From contig CAMWKO010000003.1 of assembly GCA_947174885.1 (NCBI GenBank), positions 1 through 64,000 on the forward strand: DNA of 64,000 nucleotides, read 5' to 3'. The stretch comes from an uncultured Clostridia bacterium (GTDB taxonomy: Bacteria > Bacillota > Clostridia > Lachnospirales > Lachnospiraceae). This document shows, piece after piece, positions 15,495 through 24,889 of this stretch (the stretch's first letter is position 1; every line of letters starts with the position of its first letter). The notes under the pieces were generated by a model. The model saw nothing but the letters and a program-made list of their open reading frames with translations, searched no databases and was not told the DNA's origin. Made by a program: the position numbers and the translations under genes.

Positions 15495-17705
15495 ATGGAA
15501 ACATTTTCAGGATATGTTGAAAAAATTGTATATAGAAATGAAGAGAACGGATATACTGTACTAAGTGTGTCTGCAGATAATGAAGAAATTGTGTGTGTCG
15601 GCACTTTTCAGTTTATAAGTGAGGGTGAATATGTATGCTTTAATGGAAATACAACATCTCATCCGTCTTATGGTGAACAGTTCAGTGTGACCGACTATGA
15701 AATAAGAGAGCCTGAGGATGAAAAGGCAGTGCTTAAATATTTAAGTTCGGGTGCCATTAAAGGCGTGGGGAATGCATTGGCGGCCAGAATAGTTAAGAAA
15801 TTCGGAGAAGATACCTTTAGAATAATAGAGGAGGAGCCCCACAGACTTAAAGAGGTTAAAGGCATAAGTGAAAGAATGGCATCGGAAATAGCCAGTCAGC
15901 TTGAGGAAAAGAAGGATATGCGTAAGGCTATGATTTTTATGCAGGATTTGGGAATTTCTTCAAATATGGCTGTTAAGATATACAATAAATACGGATATAA
16001 CGTATATGATATTATCAATAAAAATCCATATAAATTAGCTGAGGATATTGACGGGATAGGCTTTAAAATTGCAGATGAAATTGCATTAAAGGCAGGAATA
16101 AATCAAAACTCGGATTTTAGAATAAAGAGTGGTATTTTATATATTCTAAATCAGGCGGGGGCAAACGGACATGCTTATTTACCTTATGATGAACTGATAA
16201 GGCTTACTAAGGAAATGCTTTTGGTAGAGGTAGAAGATATAGATAAGTACCTTATGGATATGCAGATAGATAAACGTATCGTAGTTAAAAAATTTGACTA
16301 TGATAAGTGTATTTATTCATCCACTGCCTACTACACGGAAATTAATATAGCAAATATGCTTAGAACATTAAATGCCAGAGCAGCCATAGACGAAGAACAG
16401 ATTCTGACAAGGATTGCCCAGATAGAAGCAGGAAGTGGGATTGTACTTGATGAATTGCAAAAAAGAGCAGTTATAGAAGCGATGAACAGTGGACTGTTAA
16501 TTATTACAGGCGGACCGGGTACAGGAAAAACCACAACGATTAATACAATTATCAGAATGTATGAAAATCAGGGTATGGATATACTTTTAGCAGCACCTAC
16601 GGGAAGAGCTGCAAAGAGAATGTCAGAGGCTACAGGTCATGAGGCTATGACTATACACAGACTGCTTGAGATTACAGGAAATCCTGATGAGGTGGGTCAA
16701 GGGACGCATTTTGAAAGAAATGAGCAAAATCCGTTAGATGCAGATGCAATTATTATAGATGAAATGTCTATGGTGGATATGTATTTAATGTATTCTCTTT
16801 TAAAAGCAGTAGCCGTAGGCACAAGACTGGTATTGGTGGGGGATGTAAACCAGCTTCCAAGTGTAGGACCGGGAAATGTATTGAAGGATATTATCGATTC
16901 ACATTGTTTTAACGTAGTGATGCTCAAAAAAGTATTCAGGCAGGCTACCTTTAGTGATATTATTATGAATGCACATAAAATTAATGACGGAGAGATGATT
17001 AGTCTTGATAATAAGAGTAAAGATTTTCTGTTTGTAAAAAGGCAGGAGGCAAATGCAGTTATAAATGCCATCATTACTCTTGCAAAGGAAAAACTTCCGA
17101 AGTATGTAAATGCTGATGTGTTTGAAGTGCAGGTGCTTACTCCCATGAGAAAAGGAGCACTTGGCGTAGCGAATCTGAATAAAGTGTTGCAAAGCTTTAT
17201 AAATCCGCCTGAGGATAAGAAGAGGGAGAGGGTGTCAGGTGAAATTACCTTTAGAGAGGGTGACAAGGTAATGCAGATAAAAAATAACTATCAGATTGCA
17301 TGGGAAATCAGAGGTGCAAGAGGTCTTGTAGTAGAGCAGGGTATGGGAGTGTTTAACGGTGATATAGGTATAATTAAAAATATTAATATCTTTATGGAAA
17401 CTGTAGAGGTACAGTTTGATGACGGAAAATTTGTTACATATTCTTTTAAACAGCTCGAAGAGTTAGAACTCGCATATGCCGTGACTATTCACAAGTCACA
17501 GGGCAGCGAATATCCGGCTGTAATATTACCGTTGCTTACAGGACCTAAGATGCTAATGACCAGAAATCTTTTATATACGGCAGTTACAAGAGCGAAGAAG
17601 TGTGTGACTATAGTAGGAGTAGAGGCTGCCGTGGATGAAATGGTAAAAAACAATAATGAAATAAAGCGTCATTCAGGGCTTAAATATATGATTATGGATT
17701 TGTAA
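15495..17705 (+). CDS. recD2: ATP-dependent helicase RecD2 (SF1B)
   Basis: A 736-residue superfamily 1B helicase of the RecD2/YrrC type. The N-terminal 90 residues form an OB-like region (FSGYVEKIVYRNEENGYTVL). Helix-hairpin-helix motifs follow at about 95-200. The helicase core starts with Walker A GGPGTGKTTT near residue 340 and continues with DEMSMVD near 422, LVGDVNQLPSVGPG, and the C-terminal motif AVTIHKSQGSEYPAV near 660. RecD2 unwinds DNA 5' to 3' and acts in repair and replication-fork maintenance, independent of RecBC. A GAGGT precedes the ATG. comFC follows in the same direction, so a shared transcript is likely. Confidence 0.95.
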   Translation: METFSGYVEKIVYRNEENGYTVLSVSADNEEIVCVGTFQFISEGEYVCFNGNTTSHPSYGEQFSVTDYEIREPEDEKAVLKYLSSGAIKGVGNALAARIVKKFGEDTFRIIEEEPHRLKEVKGISERMASEIASQLEEKKDMRKAMIFMQDLGISSNMAVKIYNKYGYNVYDIINKNPYKLAEDIDGIGFKIADEIALKAGINQNSDFRIKSGILYILNQAGANGHAYLPYDELIRLTKEMLLVEVEDIDKYLMDMQIDKRIVVKKFDYDKCIYSSTAYYTEINIANMLRTLNARAAIDEEQILTRIAQIEAGSGIVLDELQKRAVIEAMNSGLLIITGGPGTGKTTTINTIIRMYENQGMDILLAAPTGRAAKRMSEATGHEAMTIHRLLEITGNPDEVGQGTHFERNEQNPLDADAIIIDEMSMVDMYLMYSLLKAVAVGTRLVLVGDVNQLPSVGPGNVLKDIIDSHCFNVVMLKKVFRQATFSDIIMNAHKINDGEMISLDNKSKDFLFVKRQEANAVINAIITLAKEKLPKYVNADVFEVQVLTPMRKGALGVANLNKVLQSFINPPEDKKRERVSGEITFREGDKVMQIKNNYQIAWEIRGARGLVVEQGMGVFNGDIGIIKNINIFMETVEVQFDDGKFVTYSFKQLEELELAYAVTIHKSQGSEYPAVILPLLTGPKMLMTRNLLYTAVTRAKKCVTIVGVEAAVDEMVKNNNEIKRHSGLKYMIMDL

Positions 17706-17775
17706 AAGGCAGAAGGATAGTTTAATAATTATAAGCATAGTATATTGTCAAAAGATGTGAAAGAAGGGAATTTAC

Positions 17776-18498
17776 ATAGAAAACATAAAATATATAATAA
17801 ACAGACTGCCACACATATTATTTCCACAGACCTGCCCGGTATGTGATAAGGTAACAGGCAGTTGTGAACTTATCTGCAACGGTTGTAATAAAAAAATAAA
17901 GTATGTAAAGGAGCCGAAATGTAAAAAGTGTGGTAAACCGGTTAGAAGTGATGAGTCAGAATACTGTGAGGACTGTAATAAAAATACGCATTTATATGAT
18001 TGTGGAATAGCAGTCTTTGAATATTCAGAAGAAATGAGAAAAATGATATATAAATTTAAGTATTCTGACAGACGTGATTATGCGGATTTTTTTGCAAAAG
18101 CAATTTATACGAACAATGAAAAAGAGATAAAAAGCTGGAATGCACAGGTGTTTGTTCCGGTACCGGTGCATTATAAAAGAAAACTGAAAAGAGGGTATAA
18201 CCAGGCGGAGATACTTAGTAATCGCTTATCTGACTATCTGAAAATTCCTATAGATAAACATATTTTAATCAGAAATATAAATACAAAACCCCAGAAAGAA
18301 CTTTCAATAAAAGAACGCAGGCAAAACCTAGAAAATGCTTTTAAAATAACGGAAAATGTAGTAAAATATAAAAAAGTCATTTTGGTGGATGATATTTATA
18401 CCACAGGAAGTACAATAGATGCCTGCGCAAAGGCATTACTTGCCGGTGGTGCCGAAAATATATTTTTTATCAGCTTGTGTATAGGAGCTGGAATATAA
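17776..18498 (+). CDS. comFC: ComF-family phosphoribosyltransferase-like protein, apparent AUA start
   Basis: The protein has about 240 residues. The N-terminal zinc-finger part has CPVC near residues 20-23, then further cysteine pairs including CKKCGKP and CEDC. The C-terminal phosphoribosyltransferase fold ends in VILVDDIYTTGSTIDAC. ComFC is needed for DNA uptake in competent Bacillus. The first ATG in frame is at 18034, inside the protein and without a ribosome site; starting there would remove the whole zinc finger. Upstream, the frame is open back to the TGA at 17758-17760 and contains no ATG, GTG or TTG. The ATA at 17776 lies 7 nt after GAAGGG and opens a typical ComF N-terminus, so I take it as the start. 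A sequencing error or a recent G-to-A change is equally possible. It is followed at once by yvyF. Confidence 0.8.
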   Translation: MENIKYIINRLPHILFPQTCPVCDKVTGSCELICNGCNKKIKYVKEPKCKKCGKPVRSDESEYCEDCNKNTHLYDCGIAVFEYSEEMRKMIYKFKYSDRRDYADFFAKAIYTNNEKEIKSWNAQVFVPVPVHYKRKLKRGYNQAEILSNRLSDYLKIPIDKHILIRNINTKPQKELSIKERRQNLENAFKITENVVKYKKVILVDDIYTTGSTIDACAKALLAGGAENIFFISLCIGAGI

Positions 18499-18507
18499 GG
18501 AGGAAAT

Positions 18508-18909
18508 ATGGAAGTTAAAAATTGTAAAGAATGTAAGCGATTGTTTAATTACATAGGTGGTCCAAGGTTATGTCCTGATTGTAAGGCAAAGCTTGAGGAA
18601 AAGTTTTTGGAAGTCAAGAGATTTATTGAAGACAACAAAAATGCACCTATTGCAGTAGTTTCAGAGGAAATGAATGTAAGCGTTCAGCAGATTAACCAAT
18701 GGGTAAGAGAAGAAAGACTTATATTTGCAGAAGGTTCAGCAGTTGTACTTGACTGTGAAAACTGTGGTGCACCTATCAGAACGGGACGTTTCTGCGAAAA
18801 GTGCAAGGGTGAAATGGTAAACCGTCTTGGTGGAATATATCATAAGCATGAGGAAAGTGTGAGAAAAGAAGGAAAAGAGAAAGCCAGAATGCGTTTTCTG
18901 GACAACTGA
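18508..18909 (+). CDS. yvyF: Flagellar-operon zinc-ribbon protein YvyF
   Basis: A 133-residue protein with an N-terminal CKEC...CPDC zinc ribbon and a central helix-turn-helix-like stretch (VSEEMNVSVQQINQWVREERL). A second ribbon (CENCGAPIRTGRFCEKC) precedes a basic tail. This arrangement matches the YvyF/TIGR03826 flagellar operon family, always found between comF and flgM in Firmicutes. Its biochemical role is not settled; it may bind nucleic acid or partner with FlgM. It starts 10 bp after comFC with AAGGAGG. A long terminator-like stem follows, after which flgM has its own sigma-28 promoter. Confidence 0.88.
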   Translation: MEVKNCKECKRLFNYIGGPRLCPDCKAKLEEKFLEVKRFIEDNKNAPIAVVSEEMNVSVQQINQWVREERLIFAEGSAVVLDCENCGAPIRTGRFCEKCKGEMVNRLGGIYHKHEESVRKEGKEKARMRFLDN

Positions 18910-18946
18910 CAAAAGAATATATATTGGCATTACACGAATTATTTAC

Positions 18947-19033
18947 AAAAAAAGCTATGCAGTCTTTTTGAGTGTTTTATATAGGACGGATATACAGTCT
19001 TTATATGAGCCGGAGAAAGACAGTGTAGCTTTT
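18947..19033 (+). terminator. Long-stem terminator between yvyF and flgM
   Basis: AAAAAAAGCTATGCAGTCTTT (18947-18967) pairs with AAAGACAGTGTAGC plus a seven-T run (to 19033). It would separate the recD2-comFC-yvyF transcript from the sigma-28 flgM operon. Confidence 0.6.
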
Positions 19034-19046
19034 TTTCTTTTTTTTC

Positions 19047-19073
19047 TAAAGTAAATCAAAATTATTCCGATAA
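19047..19073 (+). promoter_or_regulatory. Sigma-28 (SigD) promoter of the flgM operon
   Basis: TAAA (19047-19050), a 16-nt spacer and CCGATAA (19067-19073). The same layout occurs before flagellin. FlgM is the anti-sigma factor for this sigma factor, so the operon is under feedback control. Confidence 0.75.
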
Positions 19074-19106
19074 ATAATACAAGAAATAAAAAAGGAGGAG
19101 ATTATT

Positions 19107-19379
19107 ATGCGTATAGATGCTTATAATCAAGTTTCACAAGTTTACGGAGTAAACAGAAAAACGAAAACCTCTGCTACAACTAAGACTACAAGGTCTGACA
19201 AGGTTGAAATCTCAAATTTAGGTAAGGACCTTCAGATAGCAAAACAGGCTATTAAGGATACACCGGATGTAAGAGAAGATGTTGTTGCAAAGTTTAAGAC
19301 ACAGATTAATAATGGCACATATGATGTAGATGGAGAAAGCTTTGCAGATAAGCTTATGGAAAAACTAGGTTTGTTATAG
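19107..19379 (+). CDS. flgM: Anti-sigma-28 factor FlgM
   Basis: A 90-residue, mostly disordered protein with the C-terminal FlgM helix pattern: DKVEISNLGKDLQIAKQAI, then DVREDVVAKFKTQINNGTYD and the end SFADKLMEKLGLL. It binds and silences the flagellar sigma factor until the hook is complete and FlgM is exported. An AAAGGAGGAG site precedes the ATG, and a sigma-28 promoter lies 34 bp upstream. It heads the run flgM-flgN-flgK-flgK2-flgL. Confidence 0.92.
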   Translation: MRIDAYNQVSQVYGVNRKTKTSATTKTTRSDKVEISNLGKDLQIAKQAIKDTPDVREDVVAKFKTQINNGTYDVDGESFADKLMEKLGLL

Positions 19380-19394
19380 GAAAGGATGGGAAAA

Positions 19395-19910
19395 GTGGCT
19401 AGTTTAATTGACGAACTTATATCGGTATTATCTAAGGAAAATAAGGAGTATCAAGATCTAGTTATCCTTTTCCAAGAAAAAACCAACGTTATAGTAAAAG
19501 GTGATTTGGACTATTTACAGAAGATTACAGAAGCAGAGCAGAGCTTTATAGGTCGTATTTCAAAGCTTGAAAACCAACGTACGGATTTGGTAAATGAAAT
19601 TGCAACAGTTTTATGCAGGGATGCAAATACTTTGACTGTAAGAGATATTATAGAGGTATTAAAAGGTCAGCCGGAGGCTAAAGAAAGATTAGCAATAGTT
19701 TATGATGAGCTTAAAAATACATTAAATCGGATGAGTGCTTTAAATGATTTGAATAAAAACCTTATAGAGCAGTCATTAGAGCTTATTGACTTTGATTTGA
19801 ATTTGCTGAAATGCGCATATATGGAGCCGGAAACAGCAAATTATACAAAAGATGCGTATAACGATCAAAATATAAATAAAAGTGCAGGCGTATTCGACGC
19901 AAAACAGTAG
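19395..19910 (+). CDS. flgN: Flagellar export chaperone FlgN
   Basis: A helical protein of about 171 residues. Its heptad-like pattern and length fit FlgN, the chaperone for the hook-filament junction proteins FlgK and FlgL, which are encoded directly downstream. The ATG at 19386 abuts the ribosome site (AGGAAAGG), too close to use. I therefore prefer the GTG at 19395, about nine bases from AAAGG. The family assignment rests on position and helical pattern, since FlgN sequences are poorly conserved. A charged, Asn-rich tail of about 20 residues extends past the helical core. Confidence 0.82.
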   Translation: MASLIDELISVLSKENKEYQDLVILFQEKTNVIVKGDLDYLQKITEAEQSFIGRISKLENQRTDLVNEIATVLCRDANTLTVRDIIEVLKGQPEAKERLAIVYDELKNTLNRMSALNDLNKNLIEQSLELIDFDLNLLKCAYMEPETANYTKDAYNDQNINKSAGVFDAKQ

Positions 19911-19927
19911 AAAGGATGGGTGCAGTT

Positions 19928-21814
19928 ATGTCGTTGATGACAAGTGTGTATGTAGGTACATCTGGTGTGCAGGCTAACCAGAATGCACTTAATGTGACAG
20001 CCCACAACTTATCAAATATATATACAAAAGGATATGTTAGACAACAGGCCGGAATGGCAGATACAATATATACAAATTTAGGATATACCGCAGTAAATAC
20101 GAAACAGGTAGGTCTAGGTGTAATGTCAACGGAGTCCAGACACATCAGAGACCTTTTATTAGATAGAGCGTATAGAGAACAGCTTGGAAGGCAGAATTTC
20201 TACAGTTCAAAATATACAGCGACAGAAGAAGTACAGGATATATTAGGAGAGCTTGAAGGAATAGAATTTCAAGAGTCATTAGAGGACCTAAAGGCTGCTA
20301 TTTCTGAAATGGCGAAGACTCCTGACAGCACAACTACAAGAGCAGAGTTAATTATGTATGCAGAAGCCTTTGTTATAAGGGCAAATGCTGTATATTCAGA
20401 GCTTATAGAATATCAGCAGAATTTAAACCAGAAAGTATCTGACATGGTAGACAGAATTAATGCCATTGGTGATAAGATATATACTTTGAATATGCAAATA
20501 ACAGCAGCTGAGGTGGGGGATATTGAAACTGCTGCAGATTTAAGAGACCAAAGAGATTTGCTGTTAGATGAATTAAGTGGGTTGGCAAAGATTGATTATA
20601 CTGAAGATGAGCATGGTATTGTTTCGGTTAAAATTGAAGGCACAAGCTTTGTTGTAAAGGAATGTGTATTCCATATGGAGACAGAAGCGCTTAATTCAGA
20701 TAAAGGCTCTACATATATTTCACCTGTATGGCCGCAGATAGATAATGCACCGGTATTTGAGGTTAATGTTATAACTTCTACAGCGAAGAATAATGATATT
20801 GGTGAGCTTAAAGGTCTTCTTATGGCAAGAGGAGGATATATAGCTACATATAAAGATATTCCGCATGAACCGGACTACTCACAATATGCCACAAATGCAG
20901 AAAAGGTGGCAGCATACGAACAGTATGAGAAGGATGTAACGGAGTATAACCAGACCATAGGAAACAGTGTGGTATCAAAGACACAGGCATTGTTTGATCA
21001 GTTGATAAACAATATTGTAACGCTTATAAATGATGCGTTAAGTCCTACGGTAGAAAAAACTTTAGATACAGATGTGTCTATGACTATAGCAGCAGGGACT
21101 GTAGTAAAAACCTTGGACAAAGCACTTCAGGAACAGCTGGAAAATGCAGCAACAGATCGAAATGGTGCATTAATAGCTGATACAGATATTACCTTATCAG
21201 CAGGGACTAAGATTACTATTTTAAATGTAGATGAAGATGAAAACGGATGCTCTTACGGGTGTGATGAGAATAAAACACCGGGAACTGAGTTGTTTTCCAG
21301 AAAAGAAGTAGAGCGATATACTGTTGTAGACGGAAGCGACGGAAAGACATATTACATTTATAATCCTTATAACGAATTTGGCAGTGAATCTACTTATTCT
21401 TTACAAAATATTATGTTAAATCAAAAGGTTGTAGATGATTATTCATATTTACCATTTACAACTATTAATGAGGATATAGATATGAAGCTGGGAGAAAGAA
21501 TTGTTGAAATATGGAATACTCCAAGCATAAATTTAGATCCTAACAACGCAACTCCGAAGGACTTTGACGACTATTATTCAGCAATGATAGGTGTAATATC
21601 AAATGACGGATATGTGTACAATTCATTATCGGAAAGTCAGGGAATTGTGGTTTCGGATTTAGACAGGAAGAGAGAATCAAAGACAGGAGTATCAGAAGAA
21701 GAAGAATTGGCTAATATGATTAAGTTCAAAAATGCCTTTGATGCTTCTTCAAGATATATAAATGTAATAACGGAAATGCTTGATACGCTTATTAACAGAG
21801 TAGGCGTTCATTAG
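19928..21814 (+). CDS. flgK: Flagellar hook-associated protein 1, FlgK (first copy)
   Basis: An axial protein of about 628 residues joining hook and filament. N-terminal motifs are TSVYVGTSGVQANQNALNVT and AHNLSNIYTKGYVRQQ. The second conserved block is DLRDQRDLLLDELSGLAKI, and the C-terminal D0 helix reads NMIKFKNAFDASSRYINVI. The middle (about 290-520) is a variable insertion. An ATG at 19916 directly touches AAAGG, so the ATG at 19928 (MSLMTSVYVG) is the more natural start. The gene follows flgN closely and precedes a second, shorter FlgK by 18 bp. Confidence 0.93.
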   Translation: MSLMTSVYVGTSGVQANQNALNVTAHNLSNIYTKGYVRQQAGMADTIYTNLGYTAVNTKQVGLGVMSTESRHIRDLLLDRAYREQLGRQNFYSSKYTATEEVQDILGELEGIEFQESLEDLKAAISEMAKTPDSTTTRAELIMYAEAFVIRANAVYSELIEYQQNLNQKVSDMVDRINAIGDKIYTLNMQITAAEVGDIETAADLRDQRDLLLDELSGLAKIDYTEDEHGIVSVKIEGTSFVVKECVFHMETEALNSDKGSTYISPVWPQIDNAPVFEVNVITSTAKNNDIGELKGLLMARGGYIATYKDIPHEPDYSQYATNAEKVAAYEQYEKDVTEYNQTIGNSVVSKTQALFDQLINNIVTLINDALSPTVEKTLDTDVSMTIAAGTVVKTLDKALQEQLENAATDRNGALIADTDITLSAGTKITILNVDEDENGCSYGCDENKTPGTELFSRKEVERYTVVDGSDGKTYYIYNPYNEFGSESTYSLQNIMLNQKVVDDYSYLPFTTINEDIDMKLGERIVEIWNTPSINLDPNNATPKDFDDYYSAMIGVISNDGYVYNSLSESQGIVVSDLDRKRESKTGVSEEEELANMIKFKNAFDASSRYINVITEMLDTLINRVGVH

Positions 21815-21832
21815 ACTTAAGGTGGTAAAGAT

Positions 21833-23314
21833 ATGGCAAATACATTTTTTGGATTAACTATTGGAACATCGGGATTATATGCAGCAAATATTAATCTGGA
21901 TGTAACAGCAAATAATATAGCAAATGAAGGAACAAAGGGATATTCCAGACAGGTAGCATCACAACAGGCTACGAGGGCACTCAGGGTTTACCAAAGACAT
22001 GGTATGGTAGGTACAGGTACAGAGGTTACAGAGATTGTCAGAAAAAGAGATACATACTATGATATAAAGTATTGGAAAAATCAGTCCAGATATGGTGAAT
22101 ATGTGTATAAAAATTATTATATGCGACAGCTTGAAGACTATTTTAATGACAATGGAGAAAATGGTTTCTCAACAGAATACAAAAACATATTCAGCGCATT
22201 AGAGACATTAAAAGGTGATGCAGTAGGAATTGAAGCCAGAACTACTGCGGTAAACTATGCAGACAGCTTCATAAAGTATATGGAGCAGATAAAGACAAAC
22301 CTTATGCTTGAGCAGGAGGACATCAATTCAGAAATAAATAACAATGTAGATAATATCAATTCCTTAGCACAGGAGATTGCAACTATAAATAAACAGATAA
22401 ATGTTGTTGAGCTTACGGGTGCAAATGCCAATTTGCTTAGAGACAGACGGGAGCTTTTATTAGACGAATTATCCCAGATAGTAGAAATTGATACAAAAGA
22501 AGTATTGTATGAGAACGGAAAGTCGGAGTTCTATGTTACGATTGATGGTAAGTCTTTAGTAAATAATTACGATTATTATACATTAAAGGTAGTTACCAGA
22601 GAAGAAGCAGCAGATAAAGATGATGCGGTAGGTCTGTATGATATTTGTTGGTCTTATGGTGAAGAATTTGATCCTATATCACAGAATATACACGGACGTT
22701 TGTATTCACTTTTACAGATACGGGACGGCAATAATGGTGTACCTGAAGCAGATAATGATAATTCAGAGGCTTTAGACTACAAGGGTATTCCATATTATGT
22801 AGATGAAATTAATAAATTTTTGGAAACTTTCACATCAACGTTTAATGAAATACAGTCAAGAGGTCAGGACTTAGATGGCAATTCAGGAGCAGATACGCCT
22901 ATTTTTATAAGATCTGATAATGGTGTATATTCCGTTAATCCTGATATACTAAAGAATCCCAACAGGTTATGTACGACTGCGAATATATCACAGGGTGCAG
23001 CGGCATACGATTTATTGGAAGAGATGATAGCTACAAAGGACGGACGGATTTATGAGGGAGGTACGGCTATTGAGTTTTTAGATTCTATGATTACAGAAAT
23101 AGGTATTGATACTAAAAAGGCAGATTCGTTGGAAATAAATTATACTAATGTTCAAAAGACGATTCAGAATTACAGGTTATCAGTTATGGGCGTGGATGCT
23201 GATGAAGAGGCCATGAATTTAGCTAAATACAGAGAGGCTTACAATTTATCATCACAGGTTATTTCCATAATGAATGAGATATATCAGAAGCTTATAAATG
23301 AAACAGGTGTTTAA
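21833..23314 (+). CDS. flgK: Second FlgK-like hook-associated protein
   Basis: A 493-residue FlgK paralogue placed in tandem with the first. It has the same ends: IGTSGLYAANINLDVTANNI with GTKGYSRQV at the N-terminus, and AMNLAKYREAYNLSSQVISI at the C-terminus. It also has the LLRDRRELLLDELSQIVEID block. It is about 135 residues shorter in the central domain than the first copy. Two different FlgK proteins could stack as separate rings at the hook-filament junction, or serve different filaments. It has its own ribosome site (AAGGTGG) and is co-transcribed with flgL. Confidence 0.9.
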   Translation: MANTFFGLTIGTSGLYAANINLDVTANNIANEGTKGYSRQVASQQATRALRVYQRHGMVGTGTEVTEIVRKRDTYYDIKYWKNQSRYGEYVYKNYYMRQLEDYFNDNGENGFSTEYKNIFSALETLKGDAVGIEARTTAVNYADSFIKYMEQIKTNLMLEQEDINSEINNNVDNINSLAQEIATINKQINVVELTGANANLLRDRRELLLDELSQIVEIDTKEVLYENGKSEFYVTIDGKSLVNNYDYYTLKVVTREEAADKDDAVGLYDICWSYGEEFDPISQNIHGRLYSLLQIRDGNNGVPEADNDNSEALDYKGIPYYVDEINKFLETFTSTFNEIQSRGQDLDGNSGADTPIFIRSDNGVYSVNPDILKNPNRLCTTANISQGAAAYDLLEEMIATKDGRIYEGGTAIEFLDSMITEIGIDTKKADSLEINYTNVQKTIQNYRLSVMGVDADEEAMNLAKYREAYNLSSQVISIMNEIYQKLINETGV

Positions 23315-23337
23315 GAAATAGAAAAGGAGATTTTGGT

Positions 23338-24789
23338 ATGAGAATTACAAATGGCATAATAATGAATAACTCCCTTTACAATATAAATAACAATAAAGTT
23401 GTATATGATAAGCTTTCTACTCAGATGATGACAAAGAAGAAGATACAAAGACCTTCTGAAGATCCTATAGTAGCAGTAAGAGCATTGAGACTTCGTTCTA
23501 CATATAGTGAGATATGCCAGTATCTTGAAAAAAATGTGCCGGATGCAAGAAGCTGGATGAAGGCTACAAATGATGCGCTTGAAAGCATCAACAATGTACT
23601 TGAGGATATCACATATTATTGTAATCAGGGTGTAAATGATTACAATACAGTTGATGAAAGAGAAGCGCTTAAAACTACACTGATACAGTTAAAAAAGCAG
23701 ATATTTGCGGATGGTGATGCTGACTTAAATTCAAGAACCATATTTACGGGATATAAAACAGATTCAACGCTTACTTTCCAAAATGATGAGAATGATACAC
23801 AGTATAATATCAAACAGACCATTAAGGCGGATGATGTAGATAATATGAACAGAATATCCGGAATATCTACAAATACAATATACACGGCAGACCAGAGAGA
23901 TGTTACAAATATAAGCTTTAATGTAGTAAAATTGGCATATGACAGTTTGGACAGTATTGGAAATATTACTGTGACCAACCCGGACGGAACTACATCTTCA
24001 ATTACACCTGTTACACGCTCAAAGGAAGCCTATAATATGGCAGGAAACAGTGTATATACAGCAGTGACTTCAGATGTGGTATTTATTCCTGAAACAGGAG
24101 AATTATTACTCTCTGATGACGTATATAAAAGTCTTATAAATGGTGGAGAGCTTTCGATAGAATATGAAAAAACAGGCTTTAATAAAGGAGATTTAAGACC
24201 GGAGCATTATTTTGACTGCACCAATGTTACAAAGGGTGTGGATTATGTATCTGCAAATCAGGAAATTAATTATACAATTAATTTTAATCAGACCATTAAA
24301 GTAAATACTCAGGCTAGGGATATTTTAACACATGATTTAGCCAGAGATTTAGATGAAATTATCTATTCGCTCCAGGCAGCAATAGATGCTGATACCAAAA
24401 TTCAGAAATTGAAAAGTCAGCTTACTACAGCTGGAGATGATGTTACAAAAGATCAGATTAATTCAATGATAAAGGCAGTAGAACTTGAGAAGGGATATGC
24501 TGAAGAAAATATGGGACTTGCTTTTTCAAAGGGTATTACTAACTATCAAAATCATCAGCAGGATTTGAACAATGAGATGGCTGATTTGGGAGCCAGAATT
24601 GTAAGGTTAAACCTAAATGAAGAAAGACTTGGTACACACAAGTTAAATATAACGGAACAGATGGTAAACAATGAAACAATAGATGTATCGGTTGTTGCAG
24701 TTGAACTTAAGGATGCAAGTGAAATATACGATGCTTCGCTAATGGCAGCATCAAAGCTTTTGCAGAATTCATTGCTGAATTTCCTATAG
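23338..24789 (+). CDS. flgL: Flagellar hook-associated protein 3, FlgL
   Basis: A flagellin-fold junction protein of 483 residues. The N-terminal part has MRITNGIIMNNSLYNINNNK and MTKKKIQRPSEDPIVAVRALRL. The C-terminal part has LNITEQMVNNETIDVSVVAVEL and ends with ASKLLQNSLLNFL, as in FlgL. It sits between FlgK and the first flagellin subunits. The central region (about 150-330) is a variable domain of unknown fold. AAAAGGAGA precedes the ATG. A hairpin at 24799-24824 follows the stop. Confidence 0.92.
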   Translation: MRITNGIIMNNSLYNINNNKVVYDKLSTQMMTKKKIQRPSEDPIVAVRALRLRSTYSEICQYLEKNVPDARSWMKATNDALESINNVLEDITYYCNQGVNDYNTVDEREALKTTLIQLKKQIFADGDADLNSRTIFTGYKTDSTLTFQNDENDTQYNIKQTIKADDVDNMNRISGISTNTIYTADQRDVTNISFNVVKLAYDSLDSIGNITVTNPDGTTSSITPVTRSKEAYNMAGNSVYTAVTSDVVFIPETGELLLSDDVYKSLINGGELSIEYEKTGFNKGDLRPEHYFDCTNVTKGVDYVSANQEINYTINFNQTIKVNTQARDILTHDLARDLDEIIYSLQAAIDADTKIQKLKSQLTTAGDDVTKDQINSMIKAVELEKGYAEENMGLAFSKGITNYQNHQQDLNNEMADLGARIVRLNLNEERLGTHKLNITEQMVNNETIDVSVVAVELKDASEIYDASLMAASKLLQNSLLNFL

Positions 24790-24798
24790 GAGTATTTT

Positions 24799-24824
24799 AT
24801 ATCCCGCTGCTTGCGGCGGGATAT
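24799..24824 (+). terminator. Hairpin between flgL and fliW
   Basis: ATATCCCGC, an 8-nt loop, GCGGGATAT, then TTTGATTTT. It may end the sigma-28 flgM-flgL transcript or reduce read-through into fliW-csrA. Confidence 0.55.
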
Positions 24825-24889
24825 TTGATTTTGCAGGTCAATAGTAAAGATGTAGTAGGCATGAAGTGTATAGAAAGGGATGGAACATA

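Noticed and set aside
16697-17266. Long minus-strand frame (189 codons) inside recD2
   Set aside because: It is opposite the conserved helicase motifs, with no ribosome site or recognisable product.
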